Positions 1-10,314 of a stretch of 64,000 nucleotides of DNA are shown here, piece by piece. The translations under genes were made by a program, and so were the position numbers. Position 1 is the first letter of the stretch; every line of letters starts with the position of its first letter. This stretch comes from Dugong dugon (lineage: Eukaryota > Chordata > Mammalia > Sirenia > Dugongidae), in NCBI GenBank assembly GCA_030035585.1, contig CM057473.1:10280501-10344500 (forward strand). The letters run 5' to 3'. The notes below the pieces were generated by a model that saw nothing but the letters and a program-made list of their open reading frames with translations, was not told the DNA's origin and ran no database searches.

Positions 1-12
1 ATCGGAACACTT

Positions 13-360
13 ATGCACTGCTGGTGGGAATGCAAAATGATACACCCATTTTGGAAAATGATATGGCACTTCCTCAGAAAGCTAGAAACAGACATACCAT
101 TCAATCCAGCAATCCCACTCCTAGGAATATATCCTAGAGAAATAAGAGTCATCACTCGAATAGACATATGCACACCTATGTTCATGGCAGCATTGTTCAC
201 AATAGCAAAATGATGGAAACAACCTAGATGCCTATCTAACAGAAGAATGGATAAACAAACTATGGTACATACACACAATGGAGTACTATGCAACAAGAAA
301 GAACAACAATGAATCTATGAAGCATCTCATAACATGGATGAAACTGGAGGACATTATGCT
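13..360 (+). pseudogene. decayed L1 ORF2p C-terminus
   Basis: The frame at 13-213 reads [18 protein letters not shown] and then LLGIYP and ALFTIAK, which match the well-known C-terminal region of mammalian L1 ORF2 protein (endonuclease and reverse transcriptase of the LINE). A TGA stop interrupts the frame at 211-213, directly after FTIAK. The homologous reading continues in the DNA through 'tatggtacatacacacaatg', but in broken frames. It cannot make a working protein, and only the tail of the ORF lies in the window. Confidence 0.8.
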
Positions 361-1576
361 GAGTGAAATAAGTCAATCATAAAAGGACAAATACTGTATG
401 AGACCTCTATTGTAAAAACCCATGAGAAAGTTCACACACAAATTGTAACAATCTTTGTTGGTTACCAGGGATGGGAGGCGTGGGGGGGAAATACTAAATA
501 AGCAATAGATAAGTGGTATCTTGGGTGAAGGGTGAGACAGTACACAATACAGGGGAAACTAGCACAACCTGTACAAGCAAAGGTCATGGAAGCCCCATAG
601 ACATATCTAAACTCCCCGAAGGACTGAATTACTGGGCGGAGGGCTTTGGGGACCATGGTCTCGGGGAACATCTAGCTCAATTGGCATGACACAGCTTATA
701 AAGACAATGCTCTACATTCTACCTTGGTGAGTAGTGTCTGGGGTCTTAAAAGCCTGTGAGCGGCCATCTAAGATACTCCACTGGTCTCATCCCTTCGGGA
801 GCAAGGGAGAATGAAGAGAACAGGATACAAGGAAAAGATTAGTCCAAAGGACTAATTGTCCACAGCTACCAAGGCCTCCACCGGACTGAGTCCAGTACAG
901 CTAGATGGTGCCCGGCTACCACCACTGACTGCTCTGACCAGGATCACAACAGAGGGTTCTGGACAGAGCTGGAGAAGGATGTAGAGCGAATTCTAACTCA
1001 CAAAAAATGGACCAGACTTACTGGCCTAAAGGAGACTGGAGAAACCTCGAGAGTATGGCCCCAACACACCCTTTTAGCTCAGTGGTGAAGTTACCTCCGA
1101 GGTTCACTGTTCAGCCTGGGAGTGGACAGCCCCATAAAACCAAATGAGACTAACGAGGTACAGGAGTCCAGTGACAAGGGCCAGAAGGCAGAAGGGGACA
1201 AGGTAGCTGGTGATAGGGAACCCAAGGTTGAGTAAGGATATTGGTGATGTGTTGTGAGATTGTTAACCATTGTCCTAGGGCAACATTTGTAGTAACTGTT
1301 AAATGAGAAACTACTTTGTTCTGTAAGCCTTCACCTTAAGTGAGAATAACAGCACAATTGGAAGAGCGTAGTCAATGTCACTGAATTGTGTATGTAGAAA
1401 TTTTTGAAACGGTGTATCTTTGGCTATGTGTGTTTTCACCAAAAAAAAAAAAAAAAAGGTTGAGAATTTAGAGGGTTAATATGTTGTGGGGTTGTTAACC
1501 AATGTCATAAAACAACATGTGTACTACTGTTTCATGAGAAACTATTTGTTGTGTATGCCTTCACCTGAAGTACAAC

Positions 1577-1608
1577 AAAATATTAAATAAATAAATAAAT
1601 AAATAAAA
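1577..1608 (+). repeat. (AAAT)n tail of L1
   Basis: Simple AAAT repeat that forms the terminal tail of the preceding L1 3' end. Confidence 0.85.
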
Positions 1609-1610
1609 TC

Positions 1611-2240
1611 TGACTTCATTAGAAAGAAAAGGGGGAAATGCCTATTACATGATGCAGAAAGGTCTACCGTAACAAGGACACTCGCACCATAAGATCAGCA
1701 AGAATCTCAAGAGAAGGAAAATCCGTATCTTTTATAGAGACTGAGAGTAAACAAGGATAGAAAAAAACCCAGGTCTGGGGAAGTGGGATGAAAGGGTGGT
1801 GTCATCAGAGAATAAATCAGAGTGTTTTACACTGAGACTAGCCTGATCTCTGGGAGGGGCCCTTAAAAAGGGGTGGTATGCTGGCTCAAGCTGAGGGCAG
1901 GTCAAAGTTCAAGGACTTGGGGAAGGAAAGAAGCTTAAACAAAGTTTTGTTAACAAGCGCTTCGTTTCTGATTGATCAGTGGGTCAAGCAATTCAGTTAC
2001 TCGTTTATGAGGCCAGAAATGGGACTTTGGAGGGTCTGTGTCTGACCTTGTCATAGGTAAACCGAGGGCATCCATAAGTCTTACCTAAGTCACATGGGAA
2101 AGGTGAGTGTTTGCAACAAGCATTCTTCTTGAACACCAAGGGTGGGAAGATTTCTTTAACCATCACTGCTTTCCAGCATCACAGGGTTCAGATAAAATTC
2201 AACATTATTAGTACCACAGGCCTAGAGAGGGATGCTGACT
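1611..2240. other. unclassified stretch, possibly old LTR/ERV sequence
   Basis: No open frame of note and no family I can name. A TATA-like 'ccttaaaaaggggtgg' near 1861-1876 and several short GC-rich boxes give it the look of an LTR or ERV fragment, but this is only an impression. Confidence 0.3.
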
Positions 2241-2900
2241 CATACGAGGCCGGCTGAACCGTGTGGGCCCACCATTATTCATGCCTGCTTCCCATCTGTG
2301 CAGTCCTTCCCAGGAGAATGACTCTTTTCCAAAATTGCACAGCCTAAACGAAGCAGAGATTTTACACTTCTATCGAGTGGAGTTTAAGGGACTGTTCTTA
2401 TTGCCCTCCTTTTCGGCTATGCTCGCAGGCACATCTCTCCCTGGCCCTGAGTCTCTGCCCAAAGACACTCAGCTTTCTCACTCCATGGGCTGGGAAGCCC
2501 ACCACACCGTCTCCTGTTGCTGGGTCTCTGTTGCCGTCTGTGTTACAGCTCTCGGTCTCCTGGGTCCAGGAGCTTCTCAGCACAGGGATCCTAAGTCCAA
2601 AGGACATGTTGGCTCCTGGCTGTTCTTCCTTGGTGGTGGTGGGCTCTCTTTTGCCCCTCTGGGATGACTCATTTCAAGCCCAGTGGGATGGCAAAAACTG
2701 ACCAATCCCATTGGTGGGCCACAATTACCCTATCACACAGTCCAGCCCAATCACTTGGGTGGGAGTTACAAGATCATGGCTGGAAAGACCACACGCAAAG
2801 TGATCTGTCACACCACACCACCTTACGAGGCAAACAAGGACAAATCAGTCTGCTTTGATTTTTCAGAATGGCTGGCTTGGGTCCGAGATCATCAAATCAT
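2241..2900 (-). mobile_element. LTR-like repeat, antisense (tentative)
   Basis: Positions about 2565-2650 ('aagtccaaaggacatg', then 'cttccttggtggtggtgg') resemble the antisense MaLR-type LTR seen more clearly at 17690-17745. The flanking parts do not match that LTR, so this may be a different lineage-specific LTR sharing one block. The open frames here (134 and 215 codons) overlap each other, show no protein-family motif and are treated as chance frames. Confidence 0.4.
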
Positions 2901-3089
2901 TATGGCACCTCTGTTTTCCTTTAGCTCTGGTGTTACTGCTGGGGACTATTCTCTAACCCAGTTGTACTCACCCATCTCTCAAGTCATCTTGTGTTCAATA
3001 AGGATAAACACAATCAGTATATTTTTTTTTAGACGTTTCAGAAACCATGAATATTATACTCTATTTCTTCCTGCACAGTCCATTAGCCA

Positions 3090-3217
3090 CATCTCATTGC
3101 TTTGTACTTCATATTTCAAATATTTAAAATCTACTTACTACTTGTTTATTTTAATTTATCTGCTTACCATATCATCTATAGTAAACAATTTCACATTTTT
3201 TCACCACATTAAAGACT
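3090..3217. repeat. older partial copy of the 3318-3483 palindromic element
   Basis: The block ending in 'aacaatttcacat' and 'ttcaccacatta' (about 3150-3215) aligns with the centre of the palindrome at 3318-3483, with more divergence. It suggests that the palindromic unit is an interspersed or locally duplicated repeat. Confidence 0.4.
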
Positions 3218-3317
3218 CTGCTTCTAGGTATGTCTGGCATCCGTCTCTCTCCCAACCTCAAAGCACTTTCCTACTGAATCAAAGCCTTTTTTCAAATTTA
3301 CAATCCCTGACAGGAAT

Positions 3318-3483
3318 GATTACCCAGTGAGCAAGGTAAACACAGGCTTACTTGTGCTTACTTCCTAATCTGTAGTGAACAATTTCACATGGATTTCTCC
3401 ACATCAGAACATGTGAAAGTGTTCGCTACAGATTAGGAAGTAGGCACACGTAAGCCTGTGTTTGCCTAACTTATTGGGTAATC
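3318..3483. repeat. long imperfect palindrome (MITE-like), 74-bp arms
   Basis: Left arm 3318-3391 and right arm 3410-3483 are reverse complements with about 9 mismatches in 74 positions, separated by an 18-bp spacer. Both arms contain 'acttcctaatctgtag' or its complement. The structure fits a palindromic miniature DNA transposon, but I cannot assign a family, and no clear TSD was found. Confidence 0.7.
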
Positions 3484-4279
3484 CGCCCCTGTTTAGAATC
3501 TATATGCCAAACAAAATTTATTTCAGCTTTTGGGTTTTCTGTGAAAGAGCCCTAATATTCTTCCTCTGTCTATATTCTAGAAGAGTGTTTAGGTGTATAT
3601 TGTTCCTGTTCTGACACCTAAGGAAAATCATCAGAATTAGAGGTTTGCTAAAAATGACCCAAAACCACTTGGAGAAGAAACAGTAGCCAAGAGTGTGGGA
3701 GTGGAAATGGCAAAGATGTTGCTGGTTTTCAGAAATATCAAGACCATCTGCTATGTCAACAACAGTTCTGCCACAGTCAAAACCAGCTGGTGAGAGGAAG
3801 ACTCGGCAAGATGGCGGCCTCCCTCCTGACAAAGGAAAGCTTACTTTGAAAGGACTTTTGTCAGTTAGGTGGGAGAGCCACTGGGGAGCTGCAGGCCACA
3901 ACAAGATCCTTGTTTGCAAACAAAACGTTGATCCTACCATTGATGAGGGCTGCTTTGTCCTCGATGTGTCTCAAGAATACGTTAGTCACGCATGCTGCAT
4001 TTATAGAAGTGAGGTGCCGAATGACTCAGCGGAGCTCCTCATCCACACCTTGCCTGGAAATGTTATGTGGCATCAATATATTTGGTTCTCATCTCTTCTT
4101 CTTGTAGTTTCCCTGGAAAAGCATGAGAAAGCAGTAAAAGGAGGCCAGTTGGGGTGGGATGGGGGACTTCGTTAAGACTATCCTGGACAGTAGGGCCCGT
4201 TAGGCTACATGAGGAAGGAGTCCCTCAGAGGACACCAGGGGGAGTGGAGAGCACTCTCCTGGGAAAACACAACTCATTT
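3484..4279. other. unclassified stretch with a 160-codon open frame
   Basis: No repeat family recognised. It has more CpG dinucleotides than its surroundings (around 3805-4025) and an open frame at 3693-4175 (+). A 140-codon frame overlaps on the other strand, so neither is convincing as a gene. It could be an old ERV or processed-pseudogene remnant. No motif is visible to decide. Confidence 0.3.
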
Positions 4280-4476
4280 GGGAGTTCTGGGTGGTGCAAA
4301 TGGTTGAGCACTTGCCTGCTAACCAAAGTTTGGTGGTTTGATCCCACCCAGTAGGTGCCTTGAAGAAAGGTCTGGCAGTCTGCTTCCAAAAGGTCACAGC
4401 CTTGAAATCCCTACGGAACAGTTCTACCCTGCACACATGGGATCACCATGAGTCAAACTCAGTGGCAATAGGTTTT
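4280..4476 (+). mobile_element. AfroSINE
   Basis: tRNA-derived SINE of the afrotherian AfroSINE type. It has the head 'gtggtgcaaatggttgagc', a box-B-like 'ggtttgatccc', a body with 'ctgcttccaaaaggtcacag', and a 3' part ending 'catgagtcaaactcagtggc'. It is transcribed by RNA polymerase III and moved by LINE machinery in the general SINE model. This copy is diverged. Confidence 0.8.
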
Positions 4477-5090
4477 AAGCTATTTTTATTCTGAAAACGA
4501 ACCATTCTTGCCACCATTTACTTATTCCAGGCCCCAAATATCCGATTGTCACCAAAAGCTCATGATTCACAAAAAACATCTTTTGGGCATCATCATGTGG
4601 GTGCAATCCCTAGAAGTGCTGCCAGCCTGCGAATAAACTCAAAAGAATGAGGACAGAGCAGAGACAGAAGGAGCCCAGGTCCCTGGGCCATTGAAGTGGC
4701 AGACCTGGAGTGTAATCATAATTGTTAATTCTGATTCTTCAGGTTCAAATAAATGTGAGGTCTTACTTGCATGCCTTGCCGTGACTGCCTTGCAATGAAC
4801 TAAACGAGTGTATGCATGTCAAAAAAAATCCCATCATAATTTGAGGCAGACAGAAAGCAATTTGTTGGAAAGTATGAAGAAGGCCTGCATTAGATCAGGT
4901 GTAGCACTAGGGTCTGATAAACAAGGTGATTCAATTGTACTTTGGTTTCAATCCTGTTAACTGCTAGAGTTAGCATGATTTTTTCGTTTATAAGCCTCAT
5001 CTTTTACATTGCAATAGCAGTTACTTTTGGCCTCTTTCAAACCTCTACAAATATAATAATTAGGAATGCTATATACAAGTAGTATTGTAA
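4477..5090. other. no recognised feature
   Basis: AT-rich sequence without a convincing frame or repeat. The block 4655-4700 ('aaggagcccaggtccctggg') faintly resembles LTR sequence. Confidence 0.4.
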
Positions 5091-5297
5091 GAAGGAGCCC
5101 TGGTGGAGCAATGGTTAAGCGCTCGGCTGCTAAGGAAAGGTTGGCAATTCAAACTCGCCAGCCCCTCCATGGGAGAAAGCTGTGACAGTCTCCTTCCACA
5201 CAGACTGCAGCCTAGAAAACCCTGTGGGGCAGCTCTACTCTCTCATGGGGTCGCTATGAGTCGAAATCAACTCGACGGCACCTAACAACAACAACAA
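5091..5297 (+). mobile_element. AfroSINE with 8-bp TSD
   Basis: Complete AfroSINE from 'ggagccctggtggagcaatg' to 'gacggcacctaacaac'. It is flanked by the direct repeat 'tattgtaa' at 5083-5090 and 5298-5305, which is direct evidence of retrotransposition. The tail is (aac)n, like that of the BovB LINEs in this window, which suggests shared 3'-end recognition. Confidence 0.93.
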
Positions 5298-5330
5298 TAT
5301 TGTAATACAATATATATATTGTGGAGTCTT

Positions 5331-5355
5331 TGAGTGTGTGTATGTGTGTGTGTAT
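5331..5355. repeat. (TG)n microsatellite
   Basis: Short TG repeat with interruptions, just after the AfroSINE. Confidence 0.8.
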
Positions 5356-5929
5356 TAATGTTCTTTCCAACTCTGAATCCAACTATTGATCCGTTTTGTT
5401 CTGTATGATTTATAAAAGCCTGTACTGTGGTAATGGTTTTTCAACAAAATAAGCAAGTGATAATCTCCGTTTTAGTACATCTTGGATAGTCTCCTAGAAA
5501 CTTAAATGACTTTTTGTTTGTAAAGACAGAATGGTCCACCCTTCCAATTTGGCTTTATTTATAAAGGTAGCTTCTCAGAATCAGTACAGTAGCCAGTTCC
5601 CAAGACAGTCCCCTTGAATAATCCATAAGATGGCCTTTATTCCTTTTTAGCTAGACTTGTCACTAACCAAGCATTTATAGTCCATATTTGTGAAGCAGAG
5701 ATCAAGACTTAATTCTGCTTCTCCACACTCAAAATATTTATGTACTTACAAAAACAACTCCTCAGATTCATTGAGTACAGCTATAAATCTTCCTCCTGAA
5801 CTGGTGATGCTGCTGTCTCCAGGTGTCTGTGGTAAGCACGGTGCTAACTATGCCACAGGATGCCTTTAGCCTGCAGGTAGATTACTGCTAAGACATCAGG
5901 GTCTGGTGGATACAGCGTGAAAATAATCC
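5356..5929. other. no recognised feature
   Basis: Unique-looking AT-rich sequence. I see no frame or repeat. Confidence 0.4.
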
Positions 5930-6055
5930 ACTTCCCCATTCTGGCCCGAGGTACCAAGTGACTCTGAGCAAGTCGTTTGATCTTTATTTTGCATTTCAGA
6001 ATTCCTGTCTACAACAACGGGAAATAATCTTTGCATCTTTCTCTTTGCAGAGATT
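5930..6055 (+). mobile_element. MIR SINE relic (tentative)
   Basis: The words 'gactctgagcaagtcgtttg' and 'aacgggaaataatctttg' follow the order of the MIR core ('ctgtgtgaccttgggcaagt', then 'aatggggataata'). Strongly diverged, as expected for this ancient element. Confidence 0.45.
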
Positions 6056-6107
6056 ATTCTAACATTGGCTTAATTTCTTCCTATTATAGCATCCTGTGGC
6101 TTTTTTT

Positions 6108-6312
6108 TTTAAGGACATCATGGTTGGTAAGGTAGAGGGTCAGTGAAACACAAAGAAACCCTCAATGAGATGGTTTGACACAACAGCCACAACAATGAGC
6201 TCCAACATATCAAAGATCATGAGGCTGGCACAGGACTGCAACATTTTGTTCTGTTATGCATAAGGTCGCCATGAGTCAGAGACAACGCCACAGCAACTAA
6301 CAACAGCAACAT
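6108..6312 (+). mobile_element. RTE/BovB 3' end
   Basis: 5'-truncated end of the BovB-type LINE. It contains 'accctcaatgagatgg', 'gcacaggactgcaac', 'gtcgccatgagtcag' and an (aac)n tail. The same ~200-bp 3' block recurs at 13484, 59839 and 45800 and in antisense at several sites here. Confidence 0.85.
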
Positions 6313-6509
6313 GCCATATTTTGTGGTTTTTCTATTGAATATCCCTTGTGGTATTACCAGCCAACATTCCTGGATGACTGGGTGATTATATCAGAGAGTC
6401 AGAGGAAATTTTTCTTGGGGCAGGAAGTTGGGCTAGAATGATCAGGCAACTGTAAAATCCTGTGCGTCTCCATTTTTCATTCCTCATTGGAAGTTGATCT
6501 ACCATGAAC
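6313..6509. other. no recognised feature
   Basis: Short unique-looking segment between a BovB end and an antisense L1. Confidence 0.4.
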
Positions 6510-6902
6510 TGTATTTTTTTATTTTATTTTGGTAAAATATATATAACATAAAAGTTGCCATTTTAACTATATTTGTATACAATTCAGTGACATTAATTAC
6601 ATTCACAATGTTGCGCAATCTTTACCACTATCTATTTCCAAAACTTTTTCATTACCCCGAACAAATCCAGTCCCATTAAGCAATAGCTTTCCATTCCCCC
6701 TGCCTCCAGCCCCTGGTAATCACTCATCTACTTTTGTCTCTATGCCTCTTTGTTTTCTAGATATTTTAATATTTATATATTATAAGTGGGAACATACAGT
6801 ATTTGCCCTTTTGTGGCTGGCTGATTTCACTTAGCATAATGTTTTCAAGGTTCATCCATATTACGATATGTATCAGAACTTCGATTCTCTTTATGGTTGA
6901 AC
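6510..6902 (-). mobile_element. old L1 (L1M-type) 3' UTR, antisense
   Basis: It starts with a T-rich stretch (the L1 tail in antisense) and then 'ggtaaaatatatataacat', 'attcagtgacattaattaca', 'tttttcattaccccgaac' and 'tgatttcacttagcataatg'. I recognise this as the L1MB/L1MC-type 3' UTR shared across placental mammals. It is interrupted downstream by the BovB fragment. Confidence 0.85.
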
Positions 6903-7006
6903 AATTGTGAGGATGGCGCAGGACTGGGCAGTGTTTCGTTCTGTTGACATAGGGTCACTATGAGTCAGAACCGACTCGATGGCACCTAACAAGAACAACA
7001 ACAAAA
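6903..7006 (+). mobile_element. short RTE/BovB 3' end
   Basis: Only the last ~100 bp of BovB: 'ggatggcgcaggactgggca', then 'gtcactatgagtcagaacc' and an (aac)n-like tail. It lies exactly between an old L1 and an LTR missing its first ~40 bp, so the insertion or a deletion removed the boundary. Confidence 0.85.
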
Positions 7007-7523
7007 TGTGTGTCAAATTGGCTAGGCCATGATTCCCAGTATTTTGTGATTGTCCACCATTTTGTCATCTGATGTGATTTCCTATGTAAAAAAATCCACC
7101 TCATTAACATCATAGAGGTTGTAAATCCTACCACTGTGATGTTAATGAGATGGAACTAGCAGCAGGTATATTAATGAGGCAGGACAATCTACAAGATTAG
7201 GTTGTGTTTTAAGTCAATCTCTTTTGAGATATAAAAGAGAGAAGCGAGCAGAAAGACATGGGAACCTCATACCACCAAGACACAAGAGCCAGGAGAATAG
7301 AGCTTCCTTTGGACCCGGGGTCCCTACGCTGATACGCACCTTGACCGAGGAAGATTGATGACAAGGAACTTTCCCCAAGCCGATGGAGAAAGAAAGCCTT
7401 CCCCTGGAGCTGGCACCCCAAATTTGGATTTCTAGCCTCCTAGACTGTGAGAGAATAAATTTCTGTTTGTTAAAGCCATCCACTTGTGGTATTTTTGTTA
7501 CAGCAACACAGATAACTAAGACA
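7007..7523 (+). mobile_element. MaLR-type LTR, 5' end missing
   Basis: Solo LTR of the mammalian MaLR/MLT-like type, without coding capacity. It matches 56480-56961 along its length: 'tggctaggccatgattccca', then 'gagatataaaag', then 'tgtgagagaataaatttctg' (AATAAA-type signal), and ends 'aactaagaca'. The 'TGTTATGGATTGAATTG' start present in the copy at 56443 is absent. It is an old endogenous retroviral remnant. Confidence 0.85.
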
Positions 7524-7529
7524 GTCACT

Positions 7530-7905
7530 GTGCCACCCACAAAATACCAAACATCCTGCTGTGGGCAAAAGGAGTGACTGCTACTTCTTTACCAATTACA
7601 GCTTTATCCTTGCTCTAGTCTGCCTTCTCTGTAGGTAAGATTTGTTGATACAGCCAATCATAGAATCATCTCCACTTTCTGATGGCATCAATCTAGAGGG
7701 AACACCTGCTTCCCTAGACTGTCTCCCACATCAACCCAACCAAAGTCCAAATCCTATGACAGGCTGTTTTTAATTCCCTTTTACTGAGACTCTCCATGAT
7801 TCCCTACAGTGTATGTTCTTCCTCGCTGCAGCAAGGAATAAGCCCCAATTGTTCAACTACAAGTGTTACTGGTGGTCTTTGGCTGAAGGGCATTGACATT
7901 ACAAA
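7530..7905 (+). mobile_element. possible ERV LTR 3' portion
   Basis: The order 'tactgagactctccatgatt', then 'gcagcaaggaataagcccca', then 'gttcaactacaagtg' resembles the R/U5 region of class I ERV LTRs, with the polyadenylation signal near 'gaataa'. Boundaries are uncertain. Confidence 0.3.
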
Positions 7906-8525
7906 GATGGAATCAAGATACAAGCCCACTTTTCAGGAACGGACAAACATTTGGAGAATGAACACTGATTAAAGCTGCAGTAAATTAGGAGCTACACAAG
8001 TAGGCAAAGCTTTCCCGAGAGCCCTGGATCCTGGGACTAGTTCTCTCCAGGACTTAATTCCACACCACACCAGAAAGTAGAGATGATGTCACAGTTTGGG
8101 CTGCAAGTGGAAATTTTAGGGTAACTGGGATATGCTTGGGCCTGCGGTAGGGAGTTAGGAAAAGCAGAAGCAAAGAGAAAAGGAAGCAGAAATTAGTGAA
8201 CTGAATTGTTTTTATAACTCTCTAAAAGCTCTGAAATATTACAGATTATGTTCTGTATGATTAGAATTGTCAAATCTGTCAGTTACCCAGAGACACATTA
8301 AAGAGAACCAAAATAATAATAATAATACAATTACTAGACTCTTGGAAAACCTTAAGAAAGTCTAGCTATAAGGCCATTTATTCCGTATCTTATTTCATTA
8401 ATGACCTTACGCTCATACACACACACACATCTCGTTATCAATATATCTTTACTTTACTCTATTTTCCAGCCTTTATACTTATTCCCAAGACTATAGATTA
8501 TAACTTGGCTTATTCTCTGCTGAAA
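7906..8525. other. no recognised feature
   Basis: Unique-looking sequence with a short (AAT)n at 8329-8341 and a short (AC)n near 8417-8430. Confidence 0.4.
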
Positions 8526-8698
8526 GCAGTGGTTCTCAGCTTTGGCAGCCATTAAAATCCCCTGGGGAGCTTTTAGAAAAACCATACACCCAACCAATTA
8601 AATCAGAATCTCTGGAGTAAGACCTGGGCATTGGTTTTATTTTTTGTTTGTTTTTTTCTTAAATGTCCCAGGTGACTCCAATGTGTAGCCAAGATTAA
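8526..8698 (+). mobile_element. MER5A-like hAT DNA transposon relic
   Basis: Starts 'cagtggttctcagctttggc' and contains 'cccctggggagcttttag', 'aattaaatcagaatctctgg' and 'caggtgactccaatgtg', the order of MER5A, a non-autonomous hAT-Charlie element of placental mammals. An internal T-rich stretch replaces part of the consensus. Confidence 0.85.
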
Positions 8699-8799
8699 GA
8701 CCCGCTGGCTTTGAGTTTCATCCTTAGCTTTGACCAGGTCTCATTACTTAACTGGTGAGTCCCTTTCCAAATAACAGGCCATTCCCCACAACTAGATTC

Positions 8800-8927
8800 C
8801 TCTAGCACAATTACTCGCAACTCTGCCTGCAAATTCCCCTCGGGAGTTATAATTTGAGAGCTCTGGGGTAGGCTCAATGACTTGTATTGATTCTAAAGAG
8901 GAATGGGAGTTTGAGAACCACTGCATC
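8800..8927. mobile_element. second hAT terminus (TIR) fragment
   Basis: Ends with 'tttgagaaccactgc', the exact inverted counterpart of the hAT terminus 'cagtggttctca' at 8526. Either a second MER5-like fragment lies next to the first, or 8526-8927 is one larger hAT relic. Confidence 0.45.
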
Positions 8928-9159
8928 CCTTCTCCAACACACACAAGGGTAGTATTCAAAACAATTAAGAATAGATTAGCACCAACCAATCCGAATGCAT
9001 GATGGCAGTTGTGCTGGAGGGGGCAGAGATACCAGATGTCAAGTCTGAATTGCTGGACTAAGATGAGACACTGGGGATCCTAACGAAGGGAGAGGCTGGG
9101 GAAGCTGGGGCGATGAAGGGTCATTTGGGGGTCCTGGGAGAGTAACTTATCCTTTATTG
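8928..9159. other. no recognised feature
   Basis: Unique-looking segment, with purine-rich 'gaagggagaggctgggg' near 9085-9101. Confidence 0.4.
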
Positions 9160-9385
9160 TTATTAGTTGCTGTTGAGTCAGCTCCAACTCATGGCGACGT
9201 CATGTGTAACAGAACAAAACATTGCCTGGTCCTGCGCCATCTTCTTGATGGTTGATAGCTTTGAGTCTGTTACTGTTGCTATTGTGTCAACCCATCTCAT
9301 TAGGGGTTTTCATCATTTTCACTGACCCTCTACCAAATATGATGTCCTTTTCTAGCGACTGGTCTTTCCTGATGATGTGGAACTA
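9160..9385 (-). mobile_element. RTE/BovB 3' end, antisense
   Basis: Antisense BovB 3' end: 'gttgctgttgagtcagctcc', 'cctggtcctgcgccatcttc', 'tcaacccatctcattagggg', 'ctgaccctctacc'. Diverged and 5' truncated. Confidence 0.85.
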
Positions 9386-9519
9386 CCAACCAGTAAAGAA
9401 GCATTTTATATTTTAATATCTGGTACAAACTTACCTGTGAGTACCATGTGAATATCTGTCCTGCACAGATGGGCCTAGTGCTCGGGTGGCGCCTATCAGC
9501 CCTGTATTGCAAATAACTA

Positions 9520-9590
9520 TTTGCATATCCACTAATTGAGGACACATATTATGTACTCAATAAATGCCTGATAAATGAATGAATGAATGA
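9520..9590 (+). mobile_element. L2 LINE 3' end with (TGAA)n tail
   Basis: 'tactcaataaatgcctgat' followed by (tgaa)n is the typical 3' terminus of the ancient L2 LINE. Confidence 0.6.
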
Positions 9591-9718
9591 ACTTTGCCTC
9601 AAACAGAGAATGTTTTTCTTATTTTGCACAATTTGTCAAAAATATTTTCTCTTTTAAACAACTGCCTCCTTGCCATGAGAAGAGAAGAACTGGATGGTGC
9701 CTGGCTACCATTACTGAA

Positions 9719-10314
9719 ATTTTTTTTTTTTAATATCACTATTGTGTATTTCTACAATAGCATCATTTCAGCTCGCCCTTTACGCATCTACTTCCTCTAT
9801 GGTTCATGGATTAATATTTTTTTGTATTCAATACTATTTTATCACTCCTTTCTTTTTTTTTTTTTTTTTAATTCCAGTACCTTTTTTTTTAAATTGTACT
9901 TTAGATGAAGGTATACAGAGCAGATTGGTTTCTCATTAAACAATTAATACACATACTGTTTTGTAACATTGGTTGCCAAACCCACCACATGTCAATACTC
10001 TCCCCCTCTTGGCCTTGGGTTTCTCATTACCAGCTTTCCTATCCCCTCCTGCCTTCTCGTCCTTGCCCCTGAACTGGTATGCCCATTTAGTCTTGTTTTG
10101 TTTTATGGGCCTGTCTAATCTTTGGCTGAAGGGTGAACCCCATTAGTGACTTTGGTACTGCGTTAAAAGGGTGTCCAGGGGCAACACTCTTGGGGTTTCT
10201 CCAGTCTCTGTCAGACCAGTAAGTCTGGTCTTTTTTTGTGAGTTAGAATTTTGTTCTATGTTTCTCTCCAGCTCTGTCCCAGACCCTCCATTGTGACCCC
10301 TGTAAGAACAACTG
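9719..10314 (-). mobile_element. antisense L1 with extra 3' sequence between two poly(A) tracts
   Basis: L1 3' UTR (antisense) at about 9870-10314, e.g. 'ggcctgtctaatctttggct'. Downstream in L1 sense are a first A tract (9850-9869 on the + strand as T), about 118 bp of non-L1 sequence (9732-9849), and a second A tract (9720-9731). The direct repeat 'ttactgaa' lies at 9711-9718 and 10315-10322. This is the structure of an L1 3' transduction. Confidence 0.8.

Larger units (their letters stand above)
1..1610 (+). mobile_element. L1 LINE 3' end (ORF2 tail and long 3' UTR), cut by window start
   Basis: This is the 3' end of an L1 retrotransposon. The first ~400 bases encode a decayed ORF2 C-terminus, and the rest is a long 3' UTR. 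The UTR segment from about 660 to 1250 is repeated, with divergence, at 53380-53846 and 58544-59248 and in antisense at 29525-29910, which defines it as an interspersed family. The end is unusual: a first tail (A tract about 1441-1458) is followed by a second 3'-end module (1459-1605) closing in an AAAT-repeat tail. Seen directly: the repeat structure. Known: L1 ORF2 C-terminal region and A-rich tails. The 5' part lies outside the window. Confidence 0.88.

Noticed and set aside
2263-3330. Overlapping open frames of 134 and 215 codons
   Set aside because: They overlap in different frames, have no motif, run into AT-rich sequence and an LTR-like block, and lack any gene context.
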